Shown here piece after piece: positions 1-7,546 of a stretch of DNA of 64,000 bases. Each line of letters begins with the position of its first letter. Positions within the stretch are counted from its first letter, which is position 1. Source of the DNA: Epidermidibacterium keratini (GTDB taxonomy: Bacteria > Actinomycetota > Actinomycetes > Mycobacteriales > Antricoccaceae); the NCBI RefSeq assembly GCF_009834025.1, contig NZ_CP047156.1, positions 1 to 64,000 on the forward strand, in the 5' to 3' direction. A model generated the notes under the pieces. It worked only from the letters and a program-made list of their open reading frames with translations. It was not told where the DNA came from and made no database searches. Both the position numbers and the translations under genes were made by a program.

Positions 1-1
1 T

Positions 2-1537
2 GACAGCGTCGACAACGCACGCTCATTCCTGTCGCGCACCGTGCCACTGGACTTCCCACCGTTCGGCGAGCTGCTCGGCTTGATCGGGCAGACGCTCGCC
101 ATCGTGACGTGTGCGACTGTCCTCAGCGTGGTGCTGTCGCTGCCGATTGCCCTGCTGGCAGCCAGCAACACGACTCCCGGTCGCAGCTGGCGGGCTGGCA
201 GCCGCGTCGTCATTGTGCTCGCCCGCGCGGTCCCCGACCTGATCCTGGCGATCATCTTCTTCCGGCTCTTCGGACTGGGCGCCATAGCGGGCATCCTGGC
301 GCTAGGTCTGCACTCCATCGGCATGGTCGGCAAGCTGTACGCCGATGCGATCGAACAGATTGACGAAGGACCGCCCAACGCGATCCGAGCGGCCGGCGGC
401 GGACGCCTCCAGCAGATCACCAGCGGCGTCATCCCTCAGGTGATGCCGCAGCTGATCGCTACCGCCCTGCACCGTTTCGACATCAACCTGCGCACCTCGG
501 TGGTGCTGGGCTACGTCGGCGTCACCGGCATCGGCATGGCCATCGCAGATGCCTTGCGCACCATGAACTATCAGCGCGGAATGGCGCTCGCGCTCGTCGT
601 ACTCATCCTCTGCATCCTCATCGAGCTGCTGTCCGGCGCGCTCCGCTCGGCACTGCTCGGCGCCGGACGATCCAAAGACCGCGGACGGCTCACCCGCTGG
701 GCCGATCGAGTGTCGCAGGGCTGGGTGAGCGGCTCCGTACCGCCCGCCGAGCCGACGCGCCTCTCACCGCCGTGGACCGGTCAACGAGTCAGCCGCACGG
801 CGTTCTACATCCTCACCGCGATGGTGATCCTGTGGGCGATCTGGGGAGCCGACGTCGACTTTGCGGTATTCGTGCAAGGCCTCGCGAACCTGCCCCAGAC
901 CATCGGGCTCTTCCTCCCACCGAGCACGGGCGGCATCATGCCCACCCTGCTTGCCGAACTCGTCGTTACGGTGCAGATCGCCCTGGCCGCAACGTTCTTG
1001 GGTCTGATCTTGGCCATTCCGATCGGCGTACTCGCGGCCCGGAACGTCATGCCCAACCCGAGCGTGCACAAAACGGCACGGTTGCTCATCGTGCTGATCC
1101 GCGGGATTCCCGAGCTGATCATCGCGATCATCTTCGTGGTCATTACCGGACTCGGCGGTGTGGCCGGTGCCCTGGCACTCGCCATCGGCTCGATCGGCCT
1201 GCTCGGCAAGCTCGTCGCCGACTCCCTTGAGGAGACCGACGTGCGCGTGCAAGAGGCAATTCGGGCAACTGGCGCAACGCGCCCTCAGGTGTTCTGGTCT
1301 GCGACCGTCCGCCAGGCGGCACCCTCGTTCGTCGCGCACATCCTCTACCAGCTCGACGTCAACATCCGCTCCGCGACGCTGCTCGGCATCGTGGGCGCCG
1401 GCGGCATCGGCTTCTACCTGCAAAACGCCGCTCGCGTCTCGCAGTTCGGGGTGGTCACCACGATCATCCTCATCGTGCTGGCCGTCGTGCTCATCGTCGA
1501 AGCGATCGCCATCTGGGCCCGCCGCACCGTCAAGTAG
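2..1537 (+). CDS. phnE: Phosphonate ABC transporter permease, double-length PhnE (5' end outside window)
   Basis: Inner-membrane permease of the PhnCDE importer that brings phosphonates into the cell for the downstream C-P lyase. The protein contains two homologous PhnE units, roughly residues 1-215 and 260-498 counted from the GTG at 41. Each has about five hydrophobic segments and its own cytoplasmic coupling loop (GSIGLLGKL, then EAIRATGA; the first copy reads HSIGMVGKL and NAIRAAGG). The frame is open back to base 2 with PhnE-like residues (RSFLSRTVPLDF), so I regard the GTG at 41 as internal and the gene as 5'-truncated by the window edge. phnC and phnD are expected just upstream. Tandem PhnE fusions are known in Actinobacteria. 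The link to phnG is broken by an inserted cassette at 1574-2680. Confidence 0.92.
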   Translation, partial: DSVDNARSFLSRTVPLDFPPFGELLGLIGQTLAIVTCATVLSVVLSLPIALLAASNTTPGRSWRAGSRVVIVLARAVPDLILAIIFFRLFGLGAIAGILALGLHSIGMVGKLYADAIEQIDEGPPNAIRAAGGGRLQQITSGVIPQVMPQLIATALHRFDINLRTSVVLGYVGVTGIGMAIADALRTMNYQRGMALALVVLILCILIELLSGALRSALLGAGRSKDRGRLTRWADRVSQGWVSGSVPPAEPTRLSPPWTGQRVSRTAFYILTAMVILWAIWGADVDFAVFVQGLANLPQTIGLFLPPSTGGIMPTLLAELVVTVQIALAATFLGLILAIPIGVLAARNVMPNPSVHKTARLLIVLIRGIPELIIAIIFVVITGLGGVAGALALAIGSIGLLGKLVADSLEETDVRVQEAIRATGATRPQVFWSATVRQAAPSFVAHILYQLDVNIRSATLLGIVGAGGIGFYLQNAARVSQFGVVTTIILIVLAVVLIVEAIAIWARRTVK

Positions 1538-1573
1538 CCCGGTTCTCCTGCCGGCCCGCCCGAGCTCGCGTGA

Positions 1574-1644
1574 AAAATCGCACCCGTAACGGGATGCCTC
1601 GTCGATATTCGCCGAGGTACCCCGATCTGGGTGCGATTTTGCAC
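1574..1644. repeat. Palindromic repeat, left copy, flanking the DUF559 gene
   Basis: About 71 bp that is itself a long inverted repeat. The outer arms are AAAATCGCACCC (1574-1585) and GGGTGCGATTTT (1629-1640). Inside are near-complementary arms around CCTCGTCGATATTCGCCGAGG. A second copy lies at 2611-2680, about 90% identical by eye, with a handful of substitutions and one extra C here. The two copies enclose one gene. It could fold as a hairpin and terminate the phnE transcript, or mark the boundary of an inserted cassette. Confidence 0.85.
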
Positions 1645-1660
1645 GCCGCTGAGCCCCGCG

Positions 1661-1692
1661 AACTTGTCCACAGAGTCGGCAACTTGTCCACA
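1661..1692 (+). repeat. Tandem AACTTGTCCACA repeats containing TTGTCCACA DnaA-box-like 9-mers
   Basis: AACTTGTCCACA occurs twice in the same orientation (1661-1672 and 1681-1692), a 20 bp period. The embedded TTGTCCACA matches the actinobacterial DnaA box. The pair ends 52 bp before the DUF559 gene start. The repetition is seen directly. DnaA binding is inference. Confidence 0.6.
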
Positions 1693-1744
1693 TTGAGGGC
1701 TACAGACCAGGCGCCCCCTGGTCGCCGCAGGCCACCATCGCCGA

Positions 1745-2605
1745 ATGGACGTCCTGGATTTGCTACAGCGCGAGCACCACGGCGTCGCTCGCGCGGGCAC
1801 GATCATCGCGATCGCCGGGCGGACCGAGATGCTGAGGCTCGTCCGGGTGGGACGGTTGGATCGCGTCTGCCACGGCTGGTATGCCTCGCCTGGGGCTTTT
1901 CCACCGGCACGGTTGGCGGTTGCGGCCGGCGGCGCGCTGAGCTGCGTGAGCGCGCTCGCCACGGAGGGGATCTGGGTGCCCGACACTAGGGAGATCCACA
2001 TCCGCGTCAACGGACACACCCGACGCAATCCGCGAACGAGCTGTCTCAAGGAATGTGCGAATCCTGGGCGAGTACTCCCGACGCCCCGGTCGGTCGATCC
2101 TCTCGGCACGGCGCTCGCGACGGCGGCAGGCTGCGTGACCGACGAAGAGCTCGTCGCGATCTGCGACTCGCTGTTGTATCGCAAGAAATGCGATCGCGAC
2201 GATCTTGAGCACTGGTTGAAAGACTGCCGGCGATCGGTTCGCGAGCTCATCGACTGGACCGACGGGAGGGCCGAGTCGGGAACCGAGTCCCTCGCTCGAT
2301 TCCGGTTGGCCCGTCGCGGGTTCAAGGTCCGCCCACAGGTGGGGATCAGCGGCGTCGGGCATGTTGATCTGCTCATCGGCCGCCGTCTGGTCATCGAGGT
2401 TGACTCGGTCAGCTACCACACCGACGTTCCGGCGTACAACGAAGATCGCCGGCGCGACCTCATTCTCGCCGGGCTCGGATTCATCGTCGTCCGGCTCACC
2501 TATGAGCATGTGATGTACGGCTGGGACACCGTGCTGCCGAACATCCTGGCTATCACGCAACGGCGCGACCACCTCCGGGACCCACGAGGTTTCGCACGGC
2601 GTTAA
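1745..2605 (+). CDS. AbiEi-like/DUF559 PD-(D/E)xK nuclease-fold protein
   Basis: A 286-residue protein of the large actinobacterial family with an N-terminal AbiEi-antitoxin-like winged-helix part (about residues 1-60, ending in the LxRVCHGWYA-type stretch) and a C-terminal DUF559/Vsr-like nuclease fold. Candidate catalytic residues are E181 (GTESL), D208 (HVDLL) and E218-x-D220 (VIEVD), followed by the RR-DL-LAGLGF helix typical of DUF559. The substrate is unknown. Some relatives are discussed as type IV toxin-antitoxin or mobile nuclease genes, but function here is inference. The gene has no part in phosphonate metabolism, yet lies between phnE and phnG, framed by two copies of a 70 bp palindrome. 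That looks like an insertion into a pre-existing operon. Confidence 0.75.
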   Translation: MDVLDLLQREHHGVARAGTIIAIAGRTEMLRLVRVGRLDRVCHGWYASPGAFPPARLAVAAGGALSCVSALATEGIWVPDTREIHIRVNGHTRRNPRTSCLKECANPGRVLPTPRSVDPLGTALATAAGCVTDEELVAICDSLLYRKKCDRDDLEHWLKDCRRSVRELIDWTDGRAESGTESLARFRLARRGFKVRPQVGISGVGHVDLLIGRRLVIEVDSVSYHTDVPAYNEDRRRDLILAGLGFIVVRLTYEHVMYGWDTVLPNILAITQRRDHLRDPRGFARR

Positions 2606-2610
2606 CGCGC

Positions 2611-2680
2611 AAAATCGCACCCGTCGCGGGGTATCTCGTCGATATTCGCCGAGGTACCCGATCTGGGTGCGATTTTGCAC
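2611..2680. repeat. Palindromic repeat, right copy, flanking the DUF559 gene
   Basis: Second copy of the palindrome seen at 1574-1644. The outer arms AAAATCGCACCC (2611-2622) and GGGTGCGATTTT (2665-2676) are identical to the left copy. The interior differs at a few bases of the left half. It begins five bases after the DUF559 stop codon. Confidence 0.85.
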
Positions 2681-2733
2681 GGCCGAGTGTGGCAAGCGAC
2701 GTCAGCGAGTTGTCACGAACAAGCGGCGGGCGA

Positions 2734-2755
2734 GTTTAGGTGGAGTTCACCTTCT
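2734..2755 (+). promoter_or_regulatory. Possible two-unit PHO box upstream of phnG
   Basis: GTTTAGG (2734) and GTTCACC (2745) are spaced exactly 11 bp apart, the period of actinobacterial PhoP boxes (GTTCACC plus 4 nt). The second unit is perfect. The first matches only 4 of 7 positions, so this is a weak call, though the location ahead of phosphonate genes is right. Confidence 0.3.
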
Positions 2756-2806
2756 CGCACCCCGCGCCTGCCTCGACGCTCACGCCACACCGGCACGCTA
2801 AGCGAT

Positions 2807-3253
2807 GTGACTGACCACGACTTCACCCGAGAAGAGATCGCCGGGCTGCTTGCGCAGGCCGATCGCGATGCCGTCGTCGCACTCGCCGACGAGATCATCG
2901 CCGCCCTGGACGATCCAGCGCAGTGTCGCATCACTCGCGCTCCGCAGGTCGGCGCCATCCAGGTGCAGGTGCGCGAGCCGATCGCTGCCCACCGGTTCGT
3001 GATCGCTGACGCCCTCGCCACCAACGTCGAGGTCCGGTTGGGCGATCAGGGCGGCTGGGCGATCCGGCTCGGTGACGACGCGACCGCCGTGACCGCCCAG
3101 GCCATCTGCGACGCCGAGTACGCCGCCTCCGGCGAGTACGCCGGCCAGATCGCCACGTTGTGCCGCTCGACTGCCCAACAGATCGCACACGACCGCGCGG
3201 CACACTGGCGCGATCTGCAGCCCACCATCGTCGAGTTTGAGGAGGTGCACTGA
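2807..3253 (+). CDS. phnG: C-P lyase core subunit PhnG
   Basis: PhnG is a subunit of the PhnGHIJ core. With PhnI it takes part in forming alpha-D-ribose 1-methylphosphonate 5-triphosphate from ATP and the phosphonate. I place the start at GTG 2807 (VTDHDFTREE), giving 148 residues, the usual PhnG length. The frame continues upstream to 2675, but that part reads as non-coding arginine/serine-rich sequence. The family pattern is visible in QVREPIAAHRF and the C-terminal IAHDRAAHWRDLQPTIVEF. The stop overlaps the phnH start by one base (TGATG), and a GAGGAGG ribosome site for phnH lies in its last codons. Confidence 0.9.
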   Translation: MTDHDFTREEIAGLLAQADRDAVVALADEIIAALDDPAQCRITRAPQVGAIQVQVREPIAAHRFVIADALATNVEVRLGDQGGWAIRLGDDATAVTAQAICDAEYAASGEYAGQIATLCRSTAQQIAHDRAAHWRDLQPTIVEFEEVH

Positions 3254-3828
3254 TGCGCGCATTGACCGCATCCGAGGCGCAGCAGACTTTTCGCGCCTGC
3301 CTGGACGCCTTTGCCCACCCTGGTCGCCCGATCCCCATCGACCGCTCACCCCTGCCAGCTACCGTTCCTGCTGCCTACCTGCCGCTGCTGGCGCTCACCG
3401 ACTTGATGAGCCCCATCGCAGCCCTCGACGACAACGCACTCATCTCCGAGCTGTCGATCGTCACCGGCGCGCCGATCGGCGCATTGGCCGAAGCTCGCTG
3501 GGTCGCCTCGACGTCCACGCCCGATTCCGCCGCGCTTCGCCGGCTCAACCCCGGTACGGCGCTCTACCCCGAGCGCGGTGCGGTCCTGTGCCAGCAGGTT
3601 GATGGGTTCGAGCCCACCGACCGGGTGCTCGAACTCGACGGGCCGGGGATCGCCGGCACGGCAAGGATCTCGCTCGACCTGCTCGACGACGCGGTCCTGG
3701 AAGCACGCGCCGCACTCGTCGACTATCCCTGCGGCATCGACCTGCTGCTGGTATCCGACGAGGCGATCCTCGGCATCCCTCGCACCACCCACATCAGTGT
3801 CCGGGCTCCTCTGGAGGCGACCGCATGA
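3253..3828 (+). CDS. phnH: C-P lyase core subunit PhnH
   Basis: PhnH, 191 residues (E. coli about 194), is a PLP-transferase-fold-derived structural subunit of the C-P lyase core and lacks a known active site of its own. The N-terminus (EAQQTFRACLDAFAHPGRP) is diagnostic: this F-R-x-L-D-A-x-x-x-P-G-R pattern opens PhnH proteins. GAGGAGG 7-13 bases before the ATG gives a strong start. The last codons overlap phnI (ATGA), indicating coupled translation and matched stoichiometry with phnG and phnI. Confidence 0.93.
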   Translation: MRALTASEAQQTFRACLDAFAHPGRPIPIDRSPLPATVPAAYLPLLALTDLMSPIAALDDNALISELSIVTGAPIGALAEARWVASTSTPDSAALRRLNPGTALYPERGAVLCQQVDGFEPTDRVLELDGPGIAGTARISLDLLDDAVLEARAALVDYPCGIDLLLVSDEAILGIPRTTHISVRAPLEATA

Positions 3829-5003
3829 CTTACGCCGGAACAAACAAGGGAGGCACGGCGGCGATCGTCGCTGCCGAACGCCTCGTCACGCGCAACCGGG
3901 TCGCGGCCTTCCGCGACGGGACGAGCATCCCTCCCGAGCAGGTCATCGCCACCTTCCGAGCGAGCCTCGACCGCATCATGGGCGAAGCAGGACTATGGGA
4001 TGAAACCCTTGCCGCATATGCGTTCTTGCAAGCTGGTGGCGACTATGCCGAGGCCGTGCACCTGTTGCGCGCCCACCGCTCGACGCTCCCCCGGCTCGCG
4101 GTCAGCGAACCTGTCGATGCCCGATCCATGCAGATCCTGCGCCGCATCGTCCCGGCGCACCGCAGCCCCGACGGTCCGCAGCTGCTTGGCGCGACGGTCG
4201 ACTACACCGCACGCATCCTGCGCCGTCCCGGTGAGGGTGACCCGCTGCCGATCGTCGACGACATCTCTGCGCAACAGCCGCCGGAGTACGCCGACGAGCC
4301 GTTCCAGCGCTACAGCGACTTCCTGCGCGAGCGAGACTTGCTTGCCCCGCACGAGCCACACGATGACCCTGAGCCGATCGACCTTGCCCTTAACCCCCCG
4401 GCGCTGCCGGCTCCGCGATCGGCGCTCCTATCGGCAATGTCGCTTGCTGAGACCGGTGGCCTTGTCGGCATGTGGTACCGCTCGATCCTCGGGCCCGACG
4501 GGTACGCCGACGAGAGCGTGACCCTCGGCGAGGTGCGCCACGGAACGGTCGCGCTCGACGTCACCCACCCGCACACGGGCAAGCCGGTCCGCATCGGGTC
4601 GTTGCGGGTCAGCGAGACGGAGTGCTTCTCGCACCTCGACGAGCGCGGAGAGGACCCATCGCGGTTCCAGGCCGGCTACGGCATGGCGCTTGGCCACAAC
4701 GAGCGCAAGACGATCGCGATGGCCAACATGGATCTCGCCGCGACGCGGTACGCCGGCACCGACGAGGGTGACTCACTGCAGCAGCTGATCATGCTGACGA
4801 CGGATGGCCTGGCATCTAACGGGTTCCTCGAGCACCTCAAGCTTCCGCACTATGTGACCTTCCGGTCCATGCTCGACCGTGCCCTCGCCGCCCGGGCCGA
4901 GCAGCAGCCCGCACAGCAGGCTCCGCAGCAACCCGAACTGACCGATCAGGCAGGCGACCTGGACGACGTACGTGACATCCAGAAAGTAGGCCAGCCCGCA
5001 TGA
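3825..5003 (+). CDS. phnI: C-P lyase core subunit PhnI (nucleosidase)
   Basis: PhnI, 392 residues, is the subunit that with PhnG, PhnH and PhnL displaces adenine from ATP by the phosphonate. Family signatures are the N-terminal GGTAAIVAAERLV and the central GYGMALGHNERKTIAMANMDLA block. A glutamine/proline-rich tail (about residues 355-392) extends beyond the E. coli length of about 354 and is probably disordered. It overlaps phnH by four bases and phnJK by four bases (ATGA). Confidence 0.95.
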   Translation: MTYAGTNKGGTAAIVAAERLVTRNRVAAFRDGTSIPPEQVIATFRASLDRIMGEAGLWDETLAAYAFLQAGGDYAEAVHLLRAHRSTLPRLAVSEPVDARSMQILRRIVPAHRSPDGPQLLGATVDYTARILRRPGEGDPLPIVDDISAQQPPEYADEPFQRYSDFLRERDLLAPHEPHDDPEPIDLALNPPALPAPRSALLSAMSLAETGGLVGMWYRSILGPDGYADESVTLGEVRHGTVALDVTHPHTGKPVRIGSLRVSETECFSHLDERGEDPSRFQAGYGMALGHNERKTIAMANMDLAATRYAGTDEGDSLQQLIMLTTDGLASNGFLEHLKLPHYVTFRSMLDRALAARAEQQPAQQAPQQPELTDQAGDLDDVRDIQKVGQPA

Positions 5004-6787
5004 GCGTCACCGACATCCTCGAGGCCCACCGCGCCGAGGTGGGCAACGGCGACACCGAGCGCCCGGTGGTCTTCGACGAGCAGGCCAAGCGCGAGGTACG
5101 CCGTGCCGCGCTGCACGCCGTCTGCATTCCCGGCTACCAAGTAGCTTTTGGCTCCCGCGAGATGCCCGTCGCGCGAGGGTGGGGCTCCGGCGGGCTGCAG
5201 GTCACGCTCGCGATCGCCGGTCCCGATGACACCGTCAAGGTGATCGACCAGGGCGATGAGGAGGGCGTCAACGCGGTCAACCTACGCCGGCTGATCTGCG
5301 GCTCGGTCGGCAGCAGCGCGACCGCCGACACCCGCGACGCCTCGATCACCCAGTCACGACACCGGGTCCCCGAAGAACGACTGCGCGACGACCAGGTACT
5401 CGTGCTGCAGGTCCCGGTCTCCGAGCCGCTGCGCCCGGTGGAGCGCTCGGTCAACGAGTGCCGGCGGATGCACGCTGAGGCCGACTACTCACGCATGTGG
5501 GTCGCGATGTACGAAGATCTCGTCACCGGCGGAGTCATCAACGCGGCGTCCGGCTACCCGGTGATGGTGCACGACCGCTACCTGATGGCGCCCAGCCCGA
5601 TCCCACGCTGGGATGTGCCGCGCCTCAACGACTCCGAGCACCTCACGATCCTCAGCCACGGTCGCGACAAGAAGCTGTACGCCGTACCCCCGCACACCAA
5701 GGTCGAGCCGGTCACCTTCGACGACGTGCCGTTCGAGGTCGAGTACGCCGAGGGCGCGCGTTGTGCGCTCTGCGGATCCACGGACACCTACCTCGTTGAG
5801 ACCCGCAGCGGCGACTTCCTGTGCAGCGACACCGAGTGGTGCGCACGCGTCCGCGACCATGACGTCGACGCCGCCGCACACGCCACGCGGGCCCCAATGC
5901 GCTACCTGCCCGATCCCGCACGACGAGTACGCCGAACCGCACAGGATCTCAGCGCCGCCAAGCTCACCCACTCACCTGCTGCCTCGGTCACCGCCCCCGG
6001 GCAGCCGTGGACGCTGAAGGTCGACGGCATCGGCAAGACCTATCCGGCTCGCTTGGGATCCACCGAAGTGACTGCCGCGCGCGATGTCTCGTTCGATGTC
6101 GCTCCCGGCGAGGCCCTCGGAATCATCGGCGAGTCCGGGTCGGGCAAGTCGACCGTCATGCGCTGCATCATCGGCGATGAGGTTGCCACGCAGGGGGCGG
6201 TCTACCTCGGCGGTTTTGACGGCGGCGCGACCAATGTCCTGACTACCGACGCGGCCACGCGCCGCGCTCTGCGGGTGAGCCAGCTCAGCGTCGTCTATCA
6301 GGACCCAGCGGCCGGGCTCAACCTGAAGATCAGCGCGGGCGGCAACATCGCCGACCGGCTGACCGCCGCGGGATGGCGTTCCTACCACGACATCCGGGCT
6401 CGAGCGGCGGCGCTGCTCGACCGCGTCGAGGTCCCGCTGTCGCGCATGGATGACGTTGCCGGTCAGTTCTCCGGCGGCATGCGCCAGCGTGTGCAGATCG
6501 CGAAGGCGCTCGCCACCGATCCGCAGGTGCTGCTGCTCGACGAGCCGACCACCGGTCTCGACGCGTCCGTTGCGGCCGGCGTACTCGACCTGCTGCGCGA
6601 GCTGCTGGCCGAGCGCGACATCGCCGTCGTCGTCGTCAGTCACGACTTCGCGGTGATCGACGCACTGACCGACCGCGCGATCGTCATGCACCGCGGCAAC
6701 GTGATCGAGAGCGGTCTGACCGACCAGCTCTTTGCCGACCCCCACCACCCCTACACCCAGCGGCTGGTCGCCGCGGCGCGGAGCTGA
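5000..6787 (+). CDS. phnJ-phnK: Fusion of C-P lyase radical-SAM subunit PhnJ and ABC-ATPase PhnK
   Basis: One uninterrupted 595-codon frame encodes two normally separate proteins. Residues about 1-310 are PhnJ, the radical-SAM C-P lyase that cleaves the C-P bond. Its Fe-S ligands are C255, C258, C275 and C281, spaced C-x2-C-x16-C-x5-C; E. coli PhnJ has 21 residues in the middle gap. Residues about 336-595 are PhnK: Walker A GESGSGKST (377-385), signature SGGMRQ (491-496), Walker B LLLDEP with D514/E515 and switch H548. About 25 residues link them (RRVRRTAQDLSAAKLTHSP). PhnK is known to dock on the PhnGHIJ core through PhnJ, so fusion is structurally plausible. No frameshift or stop is visible at the join. 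Confidence 0.95.
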   Translation: MSVTDILEAHRAEVGNGDTERPVVFDEQAKREVRRAALHAVCIPGYQVAFGSREMPVARGWGSGGLQVTLAIAGPDDTVKVIDQGDEEGVNAVNLRRLICGSVGSSATADTRDASITQSRHRVPEERLRDDQVLVLQVPVSEPLRPVERSVNECRRMHAEADYSRMWVAMYEDLVTGGVINAASGYPVMVHDRYLMAPSPIPRWDVPRLNDSEHLTILSHGRDKKLYAVPPHTKVEPVTFDDVPFEVEYAEGARCALCGSTDTYLVETRSGDFLCSDTEWCARVRDHDVDAAAHATRAPMRYLPDPARRVRRTAQDLSAAKLTHSPAASVTAPGQPWTLKVDGIGKTYPARLGSTEVTAARDVSFDVAPGEALGIIGESGSGKSTVMRCIIGDEVATQGAVYLGGFDGGATNVLTTDAATRRALRVSQLSVVYQDPAAGLNLKISAGGNIADRLTAAGWRSYHDIRARAAALLDRVEVPLSRMDDVAGQFSGGMRQRVQIAKALATDPQVLLLDEPTTGLDASVAAGVLDLLRELLAERDIAVVVVSHDFAVIDALTDRAIVMHRGNVIESGLTDQLFADPHHPYTQRLVAAARS

Positions 6788-6790
6788 ACG

Positions 6791-7543
6791 ATGGAGCCGA
6801 TTCTCACCGTCACCGACCTGGTCAAGACCTTCACCATGCACGCGATCGGTGGCCGCACAGTGGCATCGCTGCGCGGTGTCTCCCTGCAGCTACAGGCCGG
6901 TCAGCACGTCGCGATCGCCGGCGCGAGCGGTGCCGGAAAGTCCAGCCTGCTGCGCTGCATCTACCGCAACTACCTGCCCGACTCCGGGACTGTCACGCTG
7001 AGTACGCCGACCGGCGCCATCGTGCTCACCGAGCTCGACGACCGCGAGATGGCCCGGATCCGCGGACGCGAGTTCGGTTACGTGTCGCAGTTCTTGCAGG
7101 CGACTCCGCGCACCGGTCCACTGGAGCTGGTCACCGCGTCGGCTCGACGGCGCGGTCTGGATCGTGGTGACGCGCGCGAGGCTGCGACACAGGCGCTGCG
7201 CACGCTCGGCGTCGACGAGCCGCTGTGGGATGTCGACTGCAACGTGCTGTCCGGCGGCGAGCGGCAGCGCGTCAACCTGGCAGCGGGAACGGTGTCTCCC
7301 CCGCGGCTGCTGCTGCTCGACGAGCCCGTCTCGGCGCTCGATCCGGCTAACCGCGAACGGGCGCTGCACGTGATCGACGCGCTCGCGCACCAGAACGTCA
7401 GCGTGCTCGCGGTCTATCACGACATGGCGATCATCCGCCGGCTCGCCGACCGCGTGATCGTCATGGACGATGGTCAGATCATCGGTGAGGGCAGCGCAAC
7501 CGACGTACTCGATGCACACTTCAACGCACTCGCGGAGGTCTAA
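6791..7543 (+). CDS. phnL: C-P lyase ABC-type subunit PhnL
   Basis: PhnL, 250 residues, is an ABC-family ATPase without a membrane partner. It assists PhnI in triphosphate transfer and forms a dual ATPase with PhnK on the core complex. Walker A is GASGAGKSS (44-52), signature LSGGERQR, Walker B LLLLDEPVSALDP, switch histidine in AVYHD. The MARIRGREFGYVSQFLQ stretch with its FLQ(A)xPR Q-loop is typical of PhnL rather than importer ATPases. It starts three bases after phnJK. Confidence 0.93.
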   Translation: MEPILTVTDLVKTFTMHAIGGRTVASLRGVSLQLQAGQHVAIAGASGAGKSSLLRCIYRNYLPDSGTVTLSTPTGAIVLTELDDREMARIRGREFGYVSQFLQATPRTGPLELVTASARRRGLDRGDAREAATQALRTLGVDEPLWDVDCNVLSGGERQRVNLAAGTVSPPRLLLLDEPVSALDPANRERALHVIDALAHQNVSVLAVYHDMAIIRRLADRVIVMDDGQIIGEGSATDVLDAHFNALAEV

Positions 7544-7546
7544 CAG

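Noticed and set aside
764-1693. Long minus-strand frame opposite phnE
   Set aside because: Low-complexity composition typical of GC-rich antisense frames; the plus-strand PhnE signal is unambiguous.
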